A stretch of DNA of 64,000 nt from Mixophyes australis (taxonomy: Eukaryota > Chordata > Amphibia > Anura > Limnodynastidae): NCBI GenBank assembly GCA_036250195.1, contig JAVHZZ010000004.1, positions 165,335,869-165,399,868 on the forward strand, given 5' to 3'. This document shows positions 46,364-57,549 of the stretch, piece by piece; position 1 is the stretch's first letter, and the number at the start of each line of letters is the position of its first letter. Position numbers and translations under genes: made by a program. The notes below the pieces were generated by a model. That model was not told the DNA's origin, did no database searches, and worked only from the letters and a program-made list of their open reading frames with translations.

Positions 46364-46646
46364 GGCCTGAGTCTTTAAGGAAGGTAAGGCAAAAAAAAGG
46401 AGTAAATGTTCTCTGGGACAAACCATGTTAATCAATGCAAGGGATGCAAATTAGTTTATTATTTTGCACATTAGTTAAATGCTGGCTGTTTTTTTCATCT
46501 AGCATACAAATCTAGGACATGCCCTACCAAAACTATAAATCTGTCCAAACATTTTACATTTACCTCTCCCTTCAATGCAACATGGTTTTGACCAGATACA
46601 AAGTTACTCCTTTTATATGCTTTACTCTCCTTAATGATTCAGGCTC
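46364..46646. mobile_element. MITE, second copy of the 9.06-kb family
   Basis: The ends are GGGCCTGAGTCTTTAAGGA and TCCTTAATGATTCAGGCTC. Internal words match the reverse complement of 9,057-9,366 (GGACATGCCCT, CAATGCAACATGG). Confidence 0.88.
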
Positions 46647-46749
46647 CATGTCTTTATGTGTAACACATCTCTGGGAAGCTCCAACTTAGTCCAGAGGTAC
46701 AAAAACAGCACTTATATTTACGTTGCACTAGGGGTATATCTTATGCCTG

Positions 46750-46950
46750 TGATGTATTTAAAAACTAATACTAGGGTTAATTTTATCAGCAGTCAATTAA
46801 CCTTCCAGCATGTTTTTGGATTGTGGGAGGAAAGTAGTCATGCAAACACAGGGAGAACATACAAAGGTCACAAAGATAAGACCCTGGAATCGAAACCAGC
46901 ACTCTTAGGCAAATAGGCTAGCCATACTGGTCACACATAAGGCAGATGAG
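46750..46950 (-). mobile_element. SINE fragment, minus strand
   Basis: Reverse complement of the SINE body at 2,656-2,985: CAGTCAATTAACCTTCCAGC, GGATTGTGGGAGGAAA, ACACAGGGAGAACATACAAA. The tail side is missing or diverged and the tRNA-like end is weak. Confidence 0.7.
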
Positions 46951-47157
46951 GCAGAAGTCTATTTCACGTACACAGGGCTGTCAAGAGGAATTTGGGGCCC
47001 TGTATAGCAACTTTCTGGGTCCCCCTCCACACACAGCATGAGAAGGGATGTGCGACGCCGCGCAGCGGCAGCGCTGTCAAAAGGGGACGTGGTGACATAC
47101 TGATAGGGGTGTGGCTAACACGGGCTATGGCTGTGCCTCTTTACACATGACATTATG

Positions 47158-47310
47158 GGGTGAATTCACTTAGCCGCAATGTGTCTCTGGAACATCCGTG
47201 AGACACTTTGCAGCGGTGCTTTTGACACAAATTTTTACTGTAATTGGAGGCATTGTGTATGGCACGATGTCCGCACTACACATCACCGGCAATTGAATTC
47301 CCCCAATTAT
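47158..47310. mobile_element. Short MITE-like insertion
   Basis: Bounded by GGGGTGAATTCACTTAGCCG and CGGCAATTGAATTCCCCC, which are imperfect inverted repeats. It sits near the position where copy 1 carries its own palindromic MITE. Related GGGG-AGATTCAA starts occur at 47,714 and 59,130. Confidence 0.6.
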
Positions 47311-47864
47311 GTATTAAAATAATGCTCTCACCTACCTGTTATTGCAGATTTCACAACCTGTTACTGGATTCTTGTCTAGATCCTGGAATGCTGGGACCTG
47401 TTTGGAAAATGTGCATGAAATATGTAAAACAATTAGTGAACACAGTACACAACACAAATCACGCAGTATATAATTATTTAACAAACAAAATATGTGTGAT
47501 AAAAATAATCATAGATATCTACATGTTTGGAATAATGAACCACAAGTATAACTGTAAAAGAGAAATGGCTGCCTCTAGGGGTTCTGCAACTCCATACAAA
47601 GATAAATACACAATAAAAATTAAGAGGTGCTCTAAAACCCTTAAACATAAATTCAATAATGATGAGAGAAAATTACATACAATTTTAAACTCCAAACTAA
47701 TTTATTCATAAAGTAACATGGGGGAGATTCAAGTGCCGACAATGTGGCACATGGACATTGCGCTGTGTACTTTGGTGGCAATTACAGCAGGAATCTCCAC
47801 CTTCAATAGAAAAATGTATAAAAAAAAATATATATGAGCACCTCTCAATTTTTAGTCCCTCCAG

Positions 47865-48480
47865 ACACAGCATAAGTCCCCCCCCCAAGACACAGCATAA
47901 GTTCCCAACCAAGACACAGCCTAACCCCCCCTAGAAATAGCATAACCCCCTCAGACACAGCCTGAGTCCCCCCTGACACAGCCTAAGTCCTCCCAGATAC
48001 AGCCTAACCTCCCCAAGAAACAGCATACGTCCCCCTAAGATACAGCATAAGACCCCCAAGACACAACATAAGACCCCCCAGACACAGCATAACCCCACCC
48101 CAGACACAGCATAACCCTGCCCCAGACACAGCATAACCCCCCAGACAGCCTAAATCCCCCCTGACACAGCTAAACCCTGCCCCAGACACAGCCTAACCCC
48201 CCCAGGAACAGCATAAGTCTCCCCCAGACACATCATAAGACCCCCCGACACAGCATAAACCCCCTTACACAGCCAAAGTCCCCCCTGACACAGCCTAAGC
48301 CCTCCCCAGACACAACCTAAGTCCCCCCCAGACACAGCCTAAGTCCGCCCCAGACACAGCCTAACCCCCCAGATACAGCATAACCCCCCCAGACACAGCC
48401 TAAGTCCCCCCAGACACAGACTAACCCCCCAGATACAGCATAAGTCTCCTCAGACACAACATAGGACCCCCTTGCACAGC
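47865..48480. repeat. About 20-bp CCCCAGACACAGC minisatellite
   Basis: About thirty copies of a unit of 18-24 bp (CCCCCAGACACAGCATAAG and variants with CCTAA). The C-run length varies between units. Minus-strand frames through it read as Cys/Gly/Val/Leu repeats and are not genes. Confidence 0.95.
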
Positions 48481-48785
48481 ATGCTTACCTAAGCTGTGCA
48501 ATGTTAGAGATGGCGCTCCTCCTCCTTGCTCTGCCGGCTGCTGGGACAGTGTGAGATGTCACACACCATCCGGGGATTGGGAGCTGCTAACAGCTGTCAG
48601 CTCGCTTCCCCCCCAAAACCCTCTCCCCAAAATAAAAACAAATCTCGGGTGCGCGCACCACCTGCTGGGGAACTTTTTTAAAGAATCATTTTTTTAAAAA
48701 AAAATAAAAAATTCCCTGACTGCGGGGCCTGAGCCTCAGTAATTTGTATCCACCACACCTCCCTCCTGGCACCCCTGTATGTACA

Positions 48786-49214
48786 GTAGGGGTTTAATCA
48801 CAGAGGAATCAAATAGTGAAACAAATCTGAAATGTGTATAAAGCATAAGACAATAGAAACTAATTGTATTCATAGTGTATGGACCTATAAAAATTTAGAA
48901 AAGTTTGGAATACAATCCTTGAATTTATAAATAAAACATTTGAAACTATTATAACAAAAGACCCTACGGACTTCCTGTTTTGTAATTTTAATTTGGCTCA
49001 TCAATATCATGTTAGCGCTATGACTTTTCGGATCCTTTGCAATCTGTGTGATTTAGCACTGCCTACCACAGGAATCTAATGAGATGAAGCTATTCACCAG
49101 GAACCTGTGGGAGGTTTGGGGCTTAGTTGCTTCAACTGTGCAGGTTGCGATGTTCTGGGTGGGCACCAAACGAGACCGGTTGGAGATGGTGTAGGTTTAG
49201 AACCACTATAGGTA
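48786..49214. other. No gene seen
   Basis: Unique-looking sequence between a transposon and a minisatellite. Confidence 0.55.
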
Positions 49215-49515
49215 TCCGGATGACCAGATTAGCTGAGAAGCTGAAAATGCTGGTTACCGAATTGACAGGTGACTATAGATCTAGGATTGCTGGGTTGTCA
49301 GGTTAAGCTGGGAAGCTGGAGACCCTGGTTTTCCAAGCTTGACTGGTGTTTTCAGGTGCTGGTGTCTTGGTTTACCAGGTTAAGCTGGGAAGCTGCTGAC
49401 TCATTTCCTAGCTTGCCAGATATCTGCAGGTATAGGATGTCTTGATTGCCAGGTTAAGCTTGGAAACTGAAGACTTGGTTTTCCAAGTTTGACAGGTAGC
49501 TCCAGGTAAAGTAGT
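49215..49515. repeat. 75-77-bp minisatellite, four diverged copies
   Basis: The word AGGTTAAGCTGGGAAGCTG or a variant occurs at about 49,226, 49,301, 49,378 and 49,452. Each unit also holds GGTTTTCCAAG or TTGACAGGT. Units differ by 15-25%. Confidence 0.85.
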
Positions 49516-49519
49516 ATGT

Positions 49520-50910
49520 GTTATATGGAGCAGTTTTTAGACTAGAAGGTCTGTTTCCCAGATTTCTTGTGGAGGTGAACAATGTGTCTGGCTTAAGGCA
49601 TCTCAATTTTTTTCTATGGATATTATAAGATGAGGTCACTGTTTGTAGCATAGCTCTTTGTCCGTGTGAGGTTTTATTTCCAAGATGTTAATGTATGCCT
49701 CTGTGTTTGTGAGCCTGTTACCAAATTTAAATGTATTAAAATTTATGTCAGTATCGCACTAGGCATATCTAAGCTTCATTTGTATATGGTAAGTTGTGTT
49801 ATCCTCCACATTTACACAAGTACAGTGTGGTACTGTGTTTGCTGAGATAGCCATTTGAGCTGTAAGTAAATATGCAGACCACATTGCTGATAATATTTTA
49901 CCTTTATAGCACGTTTTATGTATTTTCTTTAAAACTTAAATTTTCTGTAACATATAAAGAGACATCTCTAACTTTTGAGACAAACTTTGTGTATTTATTT
50001 GTTTTGTAACACCCAACTCCTTTAGCAATAAGGCTAGGAGAAAAGCAATCTATTTGGTCTGATTGAGCCTTTATAATGGACTAGTGCTTCAGCTTCCCAT
50101 ATTACTTTCAAAAGCCAGGAGATTTATCTTTCATATTTTCTTTATTATGTACATCAAAAACAAACAAGCAAACAAACAAAAAACATTGAAAAACAAGAGG
50201 AATCTAATAATGTTGATGTGAATGTTACTGACTTCCTAATTAATTGTTTTGGCAGGTAACAGAAAGAACAGGGACATAAACTCTTATCATAAAGAACAAT
50301 ATTTTTTTTAACACTGTTAATGAAACAATTACGCAGTTAGACTTTGAAGTTGTCAAATCATTAATATGCAGTATATAAGTGCACTTTTATGTCAGCAAAG
50401 GAAAATTCAATTTCTTTTTTAATACATTGGTCTATGTCATACTTGCGTACTTTTGAAAAATCATTTCAGGGAGATTGTACAAGTAATACCTTTTCCGCTG
50501 CGAGTAACACGGCATGATGACAAAGGGGACATTTCCTGCACAGCTGTGTATCTAGTGCTACCTTGAAAGTGTACAGCACCACCATATGGAACCTATAATA
50601 CTGTGTGCAGCACACCGCCAGAGGGAGGTTTGTGCAAGGGTGGCATGCTGCCAGAAGCTGTATAGTGTACAGGGCTGAAGTGAAAATTGTTCTTATTTTA
50701 CTGTAAAAGTGATGGCAAAGTCAAAGTGCTTGTGATAATAGGGTTAATAAATAGAGCAAAGGAAAAACAACCCTATCACTGTAATAACTGCTTTATCATG
50801 TTGATAGGGCATGATGAATAGGTCTTAAATTAAAAAAAAAATGTTCAAAGCTGTAACTATCAATGTTTAATAAATAAATTTGGACTTATAATAAATTATT
50901 ATTTTTATTT
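49520..50910. other. No gene seen; MITE fragment near 50,437
   Basis: AT-rich. A fragment starting CATACTTGCGTACTTTTG at about 50,439 resembles the left end of the MITE at 26,803. Nothing else recognised. Confidence 0.5.
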
Positions 50911-50935
50911 TGTAAAAGAACAATCTGTTACCGGG

Positions 50936-51450
50936 ACCATGCATACCGAACAGTGTGTTGTCTCCCGGGTGCTCGGGATCGACAGATTGTTGGGAGGGGC
51001 TGGGAGTGACCCGGCGGTTTTGGTGCATGTTAGCACCAATGACCGAGTTAGAAGAAGAAGGGGTGTCCTAAAGAATGATTTCAGGGACATAGGTCGCAAA
51101 CTTAAGGCAAGGACATCCAAGTTAGTATTTTACTACCTGCGCCATGCACTAGTCCAGGGAGGCAGCGGGAGATTAGGGAGGTTAATGCGTGGCTAAAAGA
51201 TTGGTGTAGGAAGGAGGGTTTTGGATTCTTACAGCACTGGGCTGATTTCTGAGTCATTTGCCATCTTTATTGTCGAGATGTATTGCACCTGAATGAGGAG
51301 AGGGCTGCTGTGCTAGGGGTGATAATGGTTAGAAGGTTGGAGGAGATTTTATACTTGGCTTCGGGGGAAAGGGACAAGCAAGTATTTATGGGATAGACAT
51401 TGAAAGTAGTAAGGAGGAATTTAACAAGAGTCAAGAGGGTAGAGAGGGGG
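50936..51450 (+). pseudogene. CR1 ORF1, SGNH-esterase-like C-terminus
   Basis: CR1 ORF1 proteins often carry an SGNH-type esterase fold. Here DPAVLVHVSTNDRVRRRRG matches the GxND block with S in place of G, and DFRDIGRKLKARTSKLVF follows. After a stop or frame change come WLKDWCRKEGFGFLQHW and DVLHLNEE, the D-x-x-H catalytic block. The N-terminus is missing and the frame is broken. Confidence 0.75.
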
Positions 51451-51627
51451 GAAAGGGAAGCATAGCCGATAAGGAAAGGCCCTTTTTAAAGCAATAAGAA
51501 ATACCTATGGGAGGCAATAGACTTAAGTGTATGCTTGCAAATGCAAGAAGCCTGACAGGTAAAATGGGGAAGTTAGAACTAGTAACAATGTATGAGCAGT
51601 ATGATATTATAGGTATTACGGAGACCT

Positions 51628-51773
51628 GGGGGTAAATGTATGAATCTCCGGATTCTTCATCCCCGGCGTGTTCAGCCTCTTCAGCGCTTAAATTTAAAGC
51701 GGCACTGCATTGTAAAGGGAAGTGGCTGAACACACCGGAGATGAAGAATCCGGAGATTCATACATTTACCCCC
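51628..51773. mobile_element. Palindromic MITE inside CR1 endonuclease
   Basis: About 146 bp with arms GGGGGTAAATGTATGAATC and GATTCATACATTTACCCCC, continuing inward through TCCGGATTCTTCATC and GGCTGAACACACCGG. It splits the codons for ITETW-WDDTH. Up to 5 bp (CCTGG) could be target duplication, overlapping the C/G runs. Confidence 0.9.
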
Positions 51774-52690
51774 TGGTGGGATGATACACATGTCTAGGCA
51801 GCCAACTTGGAAGGCTATACTCTTTTCAGGAGAGATAGGGTGTCACGGTCACTAAGATTCTCGACCCAGAATTCTGCCAATAGTTGTCACTACACCCGAG
51901 GCGCGGAGTCTAACGCAGCGGCTGGTCTTCTCCAGGGACCCCCGCAAGAAGGTATGGGTTTAGCGGCTACCACTGCGCAGGTCACGGCCCTCAAGAGAGT
52001 GTGGCAGGGTTAACGGACATACAGATATGAGAATAGAGGATATGGCAATCTGGATAACAGAACGCAATGAGATGCACTGAGGATGCAGGTAGTAACCCAG
52101 GAGCAGCAGAGAGGTTCAGATGAGCGGCAGGTGGTAGATACCACAGACGTAGAGATGGAGTCCAACCCATTGGTGAGATAATAGGAGATGCTGCGATGAT
52201 CAGCGGATGGCAGTGATTTACCACAGATGTGGCGATGAATATCCGGCCAGTGGATGAGATAATAGAAGATGTAGCTATAATCAGCGGATGGCAGGTATTT
52301 ACCACAGATGTGGCGATTAAGTTATCCGATGAGCAGGTGATGTATAAGAGACACTGCAGTGATCAGCGAGAGGCAGGTATTACCACAGACGTGGCGATGA
52401 AGTTATCCAGCCAGCAGGTGATGTATGGGAGATACTGCAGTGATCAACGAGAGGCAGGTATTACCACAGACGTGGCGATGAAATTATCCGGCCAGCAGGT
52501 GATGTATTGAAGACGCTGCAGCAAACAGCGGGAGGCAGGTATTACCACAGACGTGGTGATGAGGCTATCCGGACAACAGGTGAAGAGGTCTGGAGGCGCT
52601 GAGAGGAACGGGAACCCCAGGAGAGTAGACCACGGCTACCACAGCGAAGTGAGGATCAAGAACAGATAATTAAGAGAAGGTCATAGGTGC

Positions 52691-53919
52691 TGTCACGGGC
52701 ACTAGGAGTTCTACCCAGGATTCACCAGATGATAATGCTTACCAGAGGGGCGGGGTTTACACAGCGATCCTCTGGGCAGTAGGGTGAATAGTAGGAACAT
52801 TATACAACAGCAGGTGGAGAGAGAATGTTAATGGAGTAGATAGGAGTCAGCGACTCGCAGCTATAATGGTAGGAAAGTCAGCGACTTGTAACTATAGTGC
52901 AGAGGCAGGTATCAACCAAGAAGAGCCGGGCGGATGTGAATAGGTGAAGGAAGATAACGGGAGAATCAGTGGTCTGCGGATAGCAAGTTGTACCACTGCT
53001 GTGATGAGAAGACATGTCCAGGTGCAGGTAGGTAGCGGGGAAGTCAGTGGTCTGCGGATAGCAAGTTGTACCACTGCTGTGATGGGAAGACTTGTCCAGG
53101 TGCAGGTAGGTAGCGGGGAAGTCAGTGATCTGCGGATAGCAAGTTGTACCACTGCGAGGAGGTGAGGACTTGTCCAGGTGCAGATAAGTAGAGTAATAGT
53201 AATAGTCTATGGCTGTATGTATACAGCTGGAGACCAGAGAAGCTTGTCCAAACAGATATGCAGCGTAACAGCTAATAGTCTATAGTGGGTATGTATACCG
53301 CTGCCGAGTAGAGAAACTTGTCCAAGGCCGATATGCAGGATAACAGTTAATAGTCAATAACAAGTATGCATACCGCCGCTGAGTAGAGAGGCTTGTCCTG
53401 GTGCAGACACAGCAGGAGAGCTGGGAGGCTGTAGCGGGTATGAGAACCGCCGATGAGCAGAGCAGGTAATCCAGCAGGAAACAGAAGACACGAGCAGGGG
53501 AGCTAGGAGTCTGTAGCGGGTGTGGGAACCGCCGATGAGCAGAGCAGGTAATCCAGCAGGAAACAGAAGACACGAGCAGGAGAGCTAGGAGTCTGTAGCG
53601 GGTATGGCAACGGCCGCTGAGCAGAGCAGGTAATCCAGCAGGAAACTGAAGACACGAGCAGGACACAGGGAACACTTTCAGAGACTCACAGGGAGTGAGA
53701 ATCAGGATCAGGCAACGAAACAAAGGCCACAGGTGCCTTAAATAGGGAGAGGTGATTGATCCACCAATTAAGTTAAAAGCAAGGTCATAAGAGTTCAGGG
53801 ATCCTGCACATGCGCAGTCCTATCAAGATGGCAGACGGCCGTGGCTCAGGACAGGCGCCGGCAGGAAGGAGAGAGAACCACGCACAAGAGCAGAGGCACT
53901 CAAGGTCCGGTGAGTGACA
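52691..53919 (-). mobile_element. Nested solo LTR related to the 27-33 kb element
   Basis: TGTCACGGGCACTAGGAG at the left and GTCCGGTGAGTGACA at the right, with a perfect 5-bp duplication GGTGC (52,686-52,690 and 53,920-53,924). The ends, the CAGTGGT...ACCACTG hairpins with AGCAAGTTGT, and the TATA-GCCTGATC arrangement match the 27,181 LTR, but many internal units differ. This is a solo LTR: no internal region. Confidence 0.93.
52967..53154 (-). repeat. Three CAGTGGT/ACCACTG hairpins in solo LTR
   Basis: Hairpins at 52,967-52,998, 53,045-53,076 and 53,123-53,154; the third has one stem mismatch (CAGTGAT). The spacer is TAGCGGGGAAGT-type. Confidence 0.9.
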
Positions 53920-56179
53920 GGTGCCTTAAATAGGGGAAAGCTGACAGGTAGCTAATGCGAAGTAAGGAAAGGTTTTAAAGTTTGTTCTGGCCTGCACATG
54001 CGCAGAAGTATTCTGAAGATGGTGGACATCTGCGACGCTGCACGGACGCCAGCAGAGAGGTGAGTGGCCTGGATTTAGGTCTAGAAGATCCAGAGATCCG
54101 GCGAGTGACATAGGATGAAAAAAAGGGGAGGAGGAGTATGTCTTCATATTAAGCCAGAGTCAAAACCAAGTATTCAGGTAGTTATTTACCCAAATATTGG
54201 TGATAATATAAAGGCATTGTGGGTGGAAATATCCGGCAGAGTAAAAAGTTCAGGGAAGTTGCAGATAGGGATATGCTATAAACCACCAGATATTAGTATG
54301 AGTGAGGAAGCTCAACTTCTACAGCAAATTGAAAAGGATACACAACTAGGTCAAGTTTTAATTAGGGGGGATTTTAATTATCCGGACACTGATAGGAGTA
54401 CTGAGAACTGTGGTACAGCTAGGGGAAATAGGTTTCTGAGTATGCTAAAAGACATGTCCTAATTAGTAGAGGAACCAACTAGGAACCAGACTATACTGGA
54501 CCTAGTAATAACAAACAATGTAGATGTAATATCAAATATTCAAGTAAGGGAACACTTGGTAAATAGTGATCATAATATGGTCTCATTTTAATTTAGTTTC
54601 CAGAAGCAATGGTATAAGGGATCAACTAGGACTTTAAACTTTAGAAAGGCAAATTTTAATATGCTAAAGGAGTCTATAAAGTGCATAGACTGGGACAAAG
54701 TTTTTGAAGGAAAAAATACGGAAGAAAAGTGTGCTGTCTTTAAAAACTTGTTGGAAACATTCACGTATAAGTTCAATCCTATGGTAAATAACTAAAAAAG
54801 AATTAATTTTAAACCAATTTTGCGAAATAAAAAGGTAAGGGAAGAAATGCAAAGTAAGAAGTGTGCATTTAATTTGTTTAAGTCTAAAGGGTCTGAGGAG
54901 TCCTTCCGTAGGTACAAGGAATGTAATAAAACATGCAAAAAGGAAATTAGATTGGCTAAATTAGAAAATGAAAAACAAGTTGCAAAAGAAAGTAAGGTAA
55001 ACGGCAAAAAGTTTTTTAAGTATATAAATGGCGAAAGGATTAAAAAAGATAATATAGGACCCCTAAGAAGTGAGATGGGTGAATTGATAAATGATATTAA
55101 GGAAAAAGAAGAGGTATTAAACACTTTCTTTTCTTTAGTATTTACTAGAGAGGAACAAATGATTGGCATAATACATAAAAATGGAAATGAAACCGTACCA
55201 TTAATTAATACTTGGTTGACAGAGGAAGAAGTCCAAAGGCGACTGAAGAATATTAAGATAAATAAAGCTCCAGATCCAGATGGAATACACCCAAGGGTTC
55301 TTAAGGAGCTAAACCCAGAAATAGCTAGACTGCTATTCTTAATTTTCATAGATTTAATCTCATTAGGCTCAGGACCAAGGGAATGGCGAATAGCAAATGT
55401 GGTGCCATTGTTTAAAAGGGGACGAGATCACAAAAAGGGAGTTATAGGCCTGTAAGCCTGACATCAATAGTGGGGAAACTACTGGAAGGTATATTAAGGG
55501 ATAGTATTCAGGATTACTTGGTGCGCAATGAGATTATTAGTGGGAATCAGCATGGATTTGTGAGGGATAGATCATGTCAAACTAATCTAATTAGTTTCTA
55601 TGAGGAAGTTAGCGGGAACTTAGACCAGGGTAGCACAGTAGATGTGATCTACTTAGATTTTGCAAAGGCCTTTGATACAGTGCCACACAAGAGGTTGGTT
55701 TATAAAATAAGGGGTCTAGGAAACAACATTTGTACTTGTATCAAAAACTGGTTAGAGAATAGGGAACAGAGAGTTGTGATAAATGGAACATTTTCTAATT
55801 GGTCAAAAGTCTTAAGTTGAGTACCTCAAGGTTCCATGCTGGGGCCACTCCTTTTTAATATATTTATTAATGACCTTGGTGATGGTTAGTAGAGTAAAGT
55901 TTCTATTTTTGCAGATGACACTAAACTCTGTAAGGTAATAAAATCAGAGTAAGATGTAGCTTCTCTATAGAGGGATTTAAATAAACTGAAGGATTGGGCG
56001 GCCAAATGGAATATGAGGTTTAACATAGATAAATGTAAGGTTGTGCATTTAGGGATCAAAAACAAGAACAAAATCTATAAATTAAATGGAATTAATTTAG
56101 GAGAATCTATAATGGAAAAGGATTTGAGAGTACTCGTAGACTTAGCAATAGTGCTCAATATCAAGCAGCAGCTGCAAGG

Positions 56180-56830
56180 GCAAATGATACAAGTGGGCGT
56201 GTCCAGTATGTGTAGGGGCGTGGCTACAAACACACAGATATGTAAACTGTCCCATACACAGACAAGCACAGACACACACGATCAAACACACAAACATGTA
56301 AGCTGTCACATACACACACATACATAAACACACACATACATAAAAACACAGGATCAAATACACAGATATGTAAGCTGTCACATACACACACATACATAAA
56401 CACACACATACATAAACACACAGGATCAAACACACAGATATGTAAGCTGTCACATACACACACATACATAAACACACACATACATAAACACACTGGATCA
56501 AACACACAGACATGTACACTATCATATACACAGATAACCACAGACGCACACAAACACACAGGATCAAACACACTGACATACACACACATTCTTACCTTCT
56601 TCTTCTGCTGCTGCCTCCTGCATAACACCCATGCTGGCCGTGTGGGAGGAAGGGGGGGACGGGGCCAATCTGCCGGCAGAGAGCTGTGCACACACAGCAG
56701 GGGACTGACTGGGAGAGGATTACAAGCAGTAGTGGCTGGTCCCGGGAGAGGGGCCAGCCACTGTAAGCATACAACATCCCAGGTAGGACAGGGGTTTCTG
56801 GGGACTAGGAAACCCCCCCCTGGGTGCACC
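56180..56830. mobile_element. Unclassified minisatellite-bearing insertion in CR1
   Basis: The insertion separates KQQLQGQ from ACIKRGIDAREDG of the LINE. It contains 72-bp tandem repeats and ends GGTTTCTGGGGACTAGG, then AAACCCCCCCCTGGGTGCACC, very like the right end of the MITE at 45,050-45,347. The left end is not clearly defined. Confidence 0.65.
56280..56590. repeat. 72-bp minisatellite
   Basis: The word GGATCAAACACACAGATATG or a variant begins at about 56,279, 56,351, 56,423, 56,495 and 56,561. Periods are 72, 72, 72 and 66 bp. Since 72 is a multiple of 3, the minus-strand frame stays open with 24-residue repeats; this is not a gene. Confidence 0.93.
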
Positions 56831-57549
56831 CCCAGGCATGCATAAAAAGGGGTATAGATGCAAGGGAAGATGGTGTAATTTTGCCACTGTATAAATGGTT
56901 GGTAAGACCTCATCTTGAATATGCAGTACAGTTCTGGGCACCCCTCTATAAAAAAGATAATTTGGAACTAGAAAGGGTTCAGAAAAGGGTGACAAAATTG
57001 ATAAAGAGTATGGAGTCATTAAGTTATGAGGAAAGGTTAGCCAGTTTAAGCATGTTTACTTTACAAAAGAGGCGTCTAAGAGGAGGTATGATTAGTATGT
57101 ACAAATACATAAAGAGTCAATACAGAGAACTTTCATAGGAACTTTTTACCCCAAGGACTATACACAGGACACATGGTCACTCCCTAAGGTTAGAGGAGAG
57201 AAAATTACACAACCAGCAAAGGAAGGGGTTCTTTACAGTCAGGGCAGTTAAAATATGGAATTCACTGCCAGGGAAGGTTATGATGACAGATTCAATAGAT
57301 ATGTTTAAGAAAGGGTTAGGCAAATTATTGGCGAAAAAGTGTATCCAGGGATACGACCGTTAATTAAAATGAAGGATATTAGTCGATATAGGGTAAAAAT
57401 AGGACTGCAATATTGGGTCTGGGGGAATTTTCACAAATGAAACAGATTGGCGGTTGCTTACTCTGGATCAATTTAAAATATAAGTGAGGGATCGCAGGAG
57501 ATCCAAAATAGGTTGAACTTGATGGATTAGTGTCTTTTTTCAACCTCAT

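Larger units (their letters stand above)
46973..48777. mobile_element. hAT-type non-autonomous element with minisatellite, copy 2
   Basis: The ends are CAGGGCTGTCAAGAGG and CCTCCTGGCACCCCTG, inverted repeats matching at most positions. The 8-bp flanks CACGTACA and TATGTACA match at 6 of 8, and both differences are C-to-T changes, consistent with a hAT duplication. The core at 47,336-47,440 is shared with the element at 6.05 kb. The inner part holds a CCCCAGACACAGC minisatellite where copy 1 holds the 44-bp one. No transposase. Confidence 0.75.
51841..54110 (-). mobile_element. Outer solo LTR (gypsy type), host of a nested LTR
   Basis: Begins TGTCACGGTCACTAAG and ends GGCGAGTGACA. Flanks TAGGG and TAGGA (4 of 5) fit the target AGATAGGATGAAAA of the CR1 frame. 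Without the nested insertion it is about 1.04 kb. A minus-strand TATA box (CTATTTAAGG) sits next to the nested insertion. It shares the GCGGAGTCTAACG block with the LTRs at 15.2 and 57.55 kb. Confidence 0.88.
51508..54590 (+). pseudogene. CR1 ORF2 endonuclease, split by insertions
   Basis: First part 51,508-51,627: LANARSLTGKMGKLE and DIIGITETW. It resumes after the MITE at 51,774 (W-D-D-T-H) and runs to YTLFRRDR. After the LTR nest it resumes at 54,111 with MKKRGGGVCLHI, then IGICYKPPD, LIRGDFNYPD, and TILDLVITNN, SDHNMVSF. These are the N, E, GDFN and SDH blocks of an APE-type endonuclease. A stop occurs after LSMLKDMS near 54,460. Confidence 0.88.
54591..57362 (+). pseudogene. CR1 ORF2 reverse transcriptase and C-terminus, broken
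   Basis: Blocks in order: INKAPDPDGIHPRVLKEL, EWRIANVVPLFKRG, VGKLLEGILRDSI, NQHGFVRDRSCQTNL, DVIYLDFAKAFDTVPHKRL, VPQGSMLGPLLFNIFINDL, and FADDTKLCKV, which is the YADD-equivalent catalytic box. MRFNIDKCKVVHLG follows. After the insertion at about 56,180-56,830 the C-terminal part continues: ACIKRGIDAREDG, LYKWLVRPHLEYAVQFWAP, LELERVQKRVTKLI and SYEERLASLSMF. Stops lie at 55,455, near 55,820 and near 55,890. Older than the L2 copies, judging by stops and insertions. Confidence 0.93.
50915..57545 (+). mobile_element. CR1-type LINE, 5'-truncated, broken by four insertions
   Basis: Pieces of one LINE can be followed across the region: ORF1 end, endonuclease, reverse transcriptase, C-terminal segment and a 3' end GGTTGAACTTGATGG then TTAGTGTCTTTTTTCAACC at 57,507-57,545. 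Insertions are a palindromic MITE (51,628-51,773), an LTR with another LTR inside it (51,841-54,110), and a minisatellite element (about 56,180-56,830). A further LTR abuts the end. Confidence 0.92.

Noticed and set aside
47244..47711. 155-codon plus-strand frame
   Set aside because: It runs across a MITE-like insertion and a non-autonomous transposon core, so it is not one gene.
47931..48335. Gly/Cys/Leu-rich minus frames
   Set aside because: Translation of the C-rich minisatellite; not a protein.
56142..56913. Long Cys/Val-rich minus frames near 56.2-56.9 kb
   Set aside because: Produced by the 72-bp minisatellite, whose period is a multiple of three.
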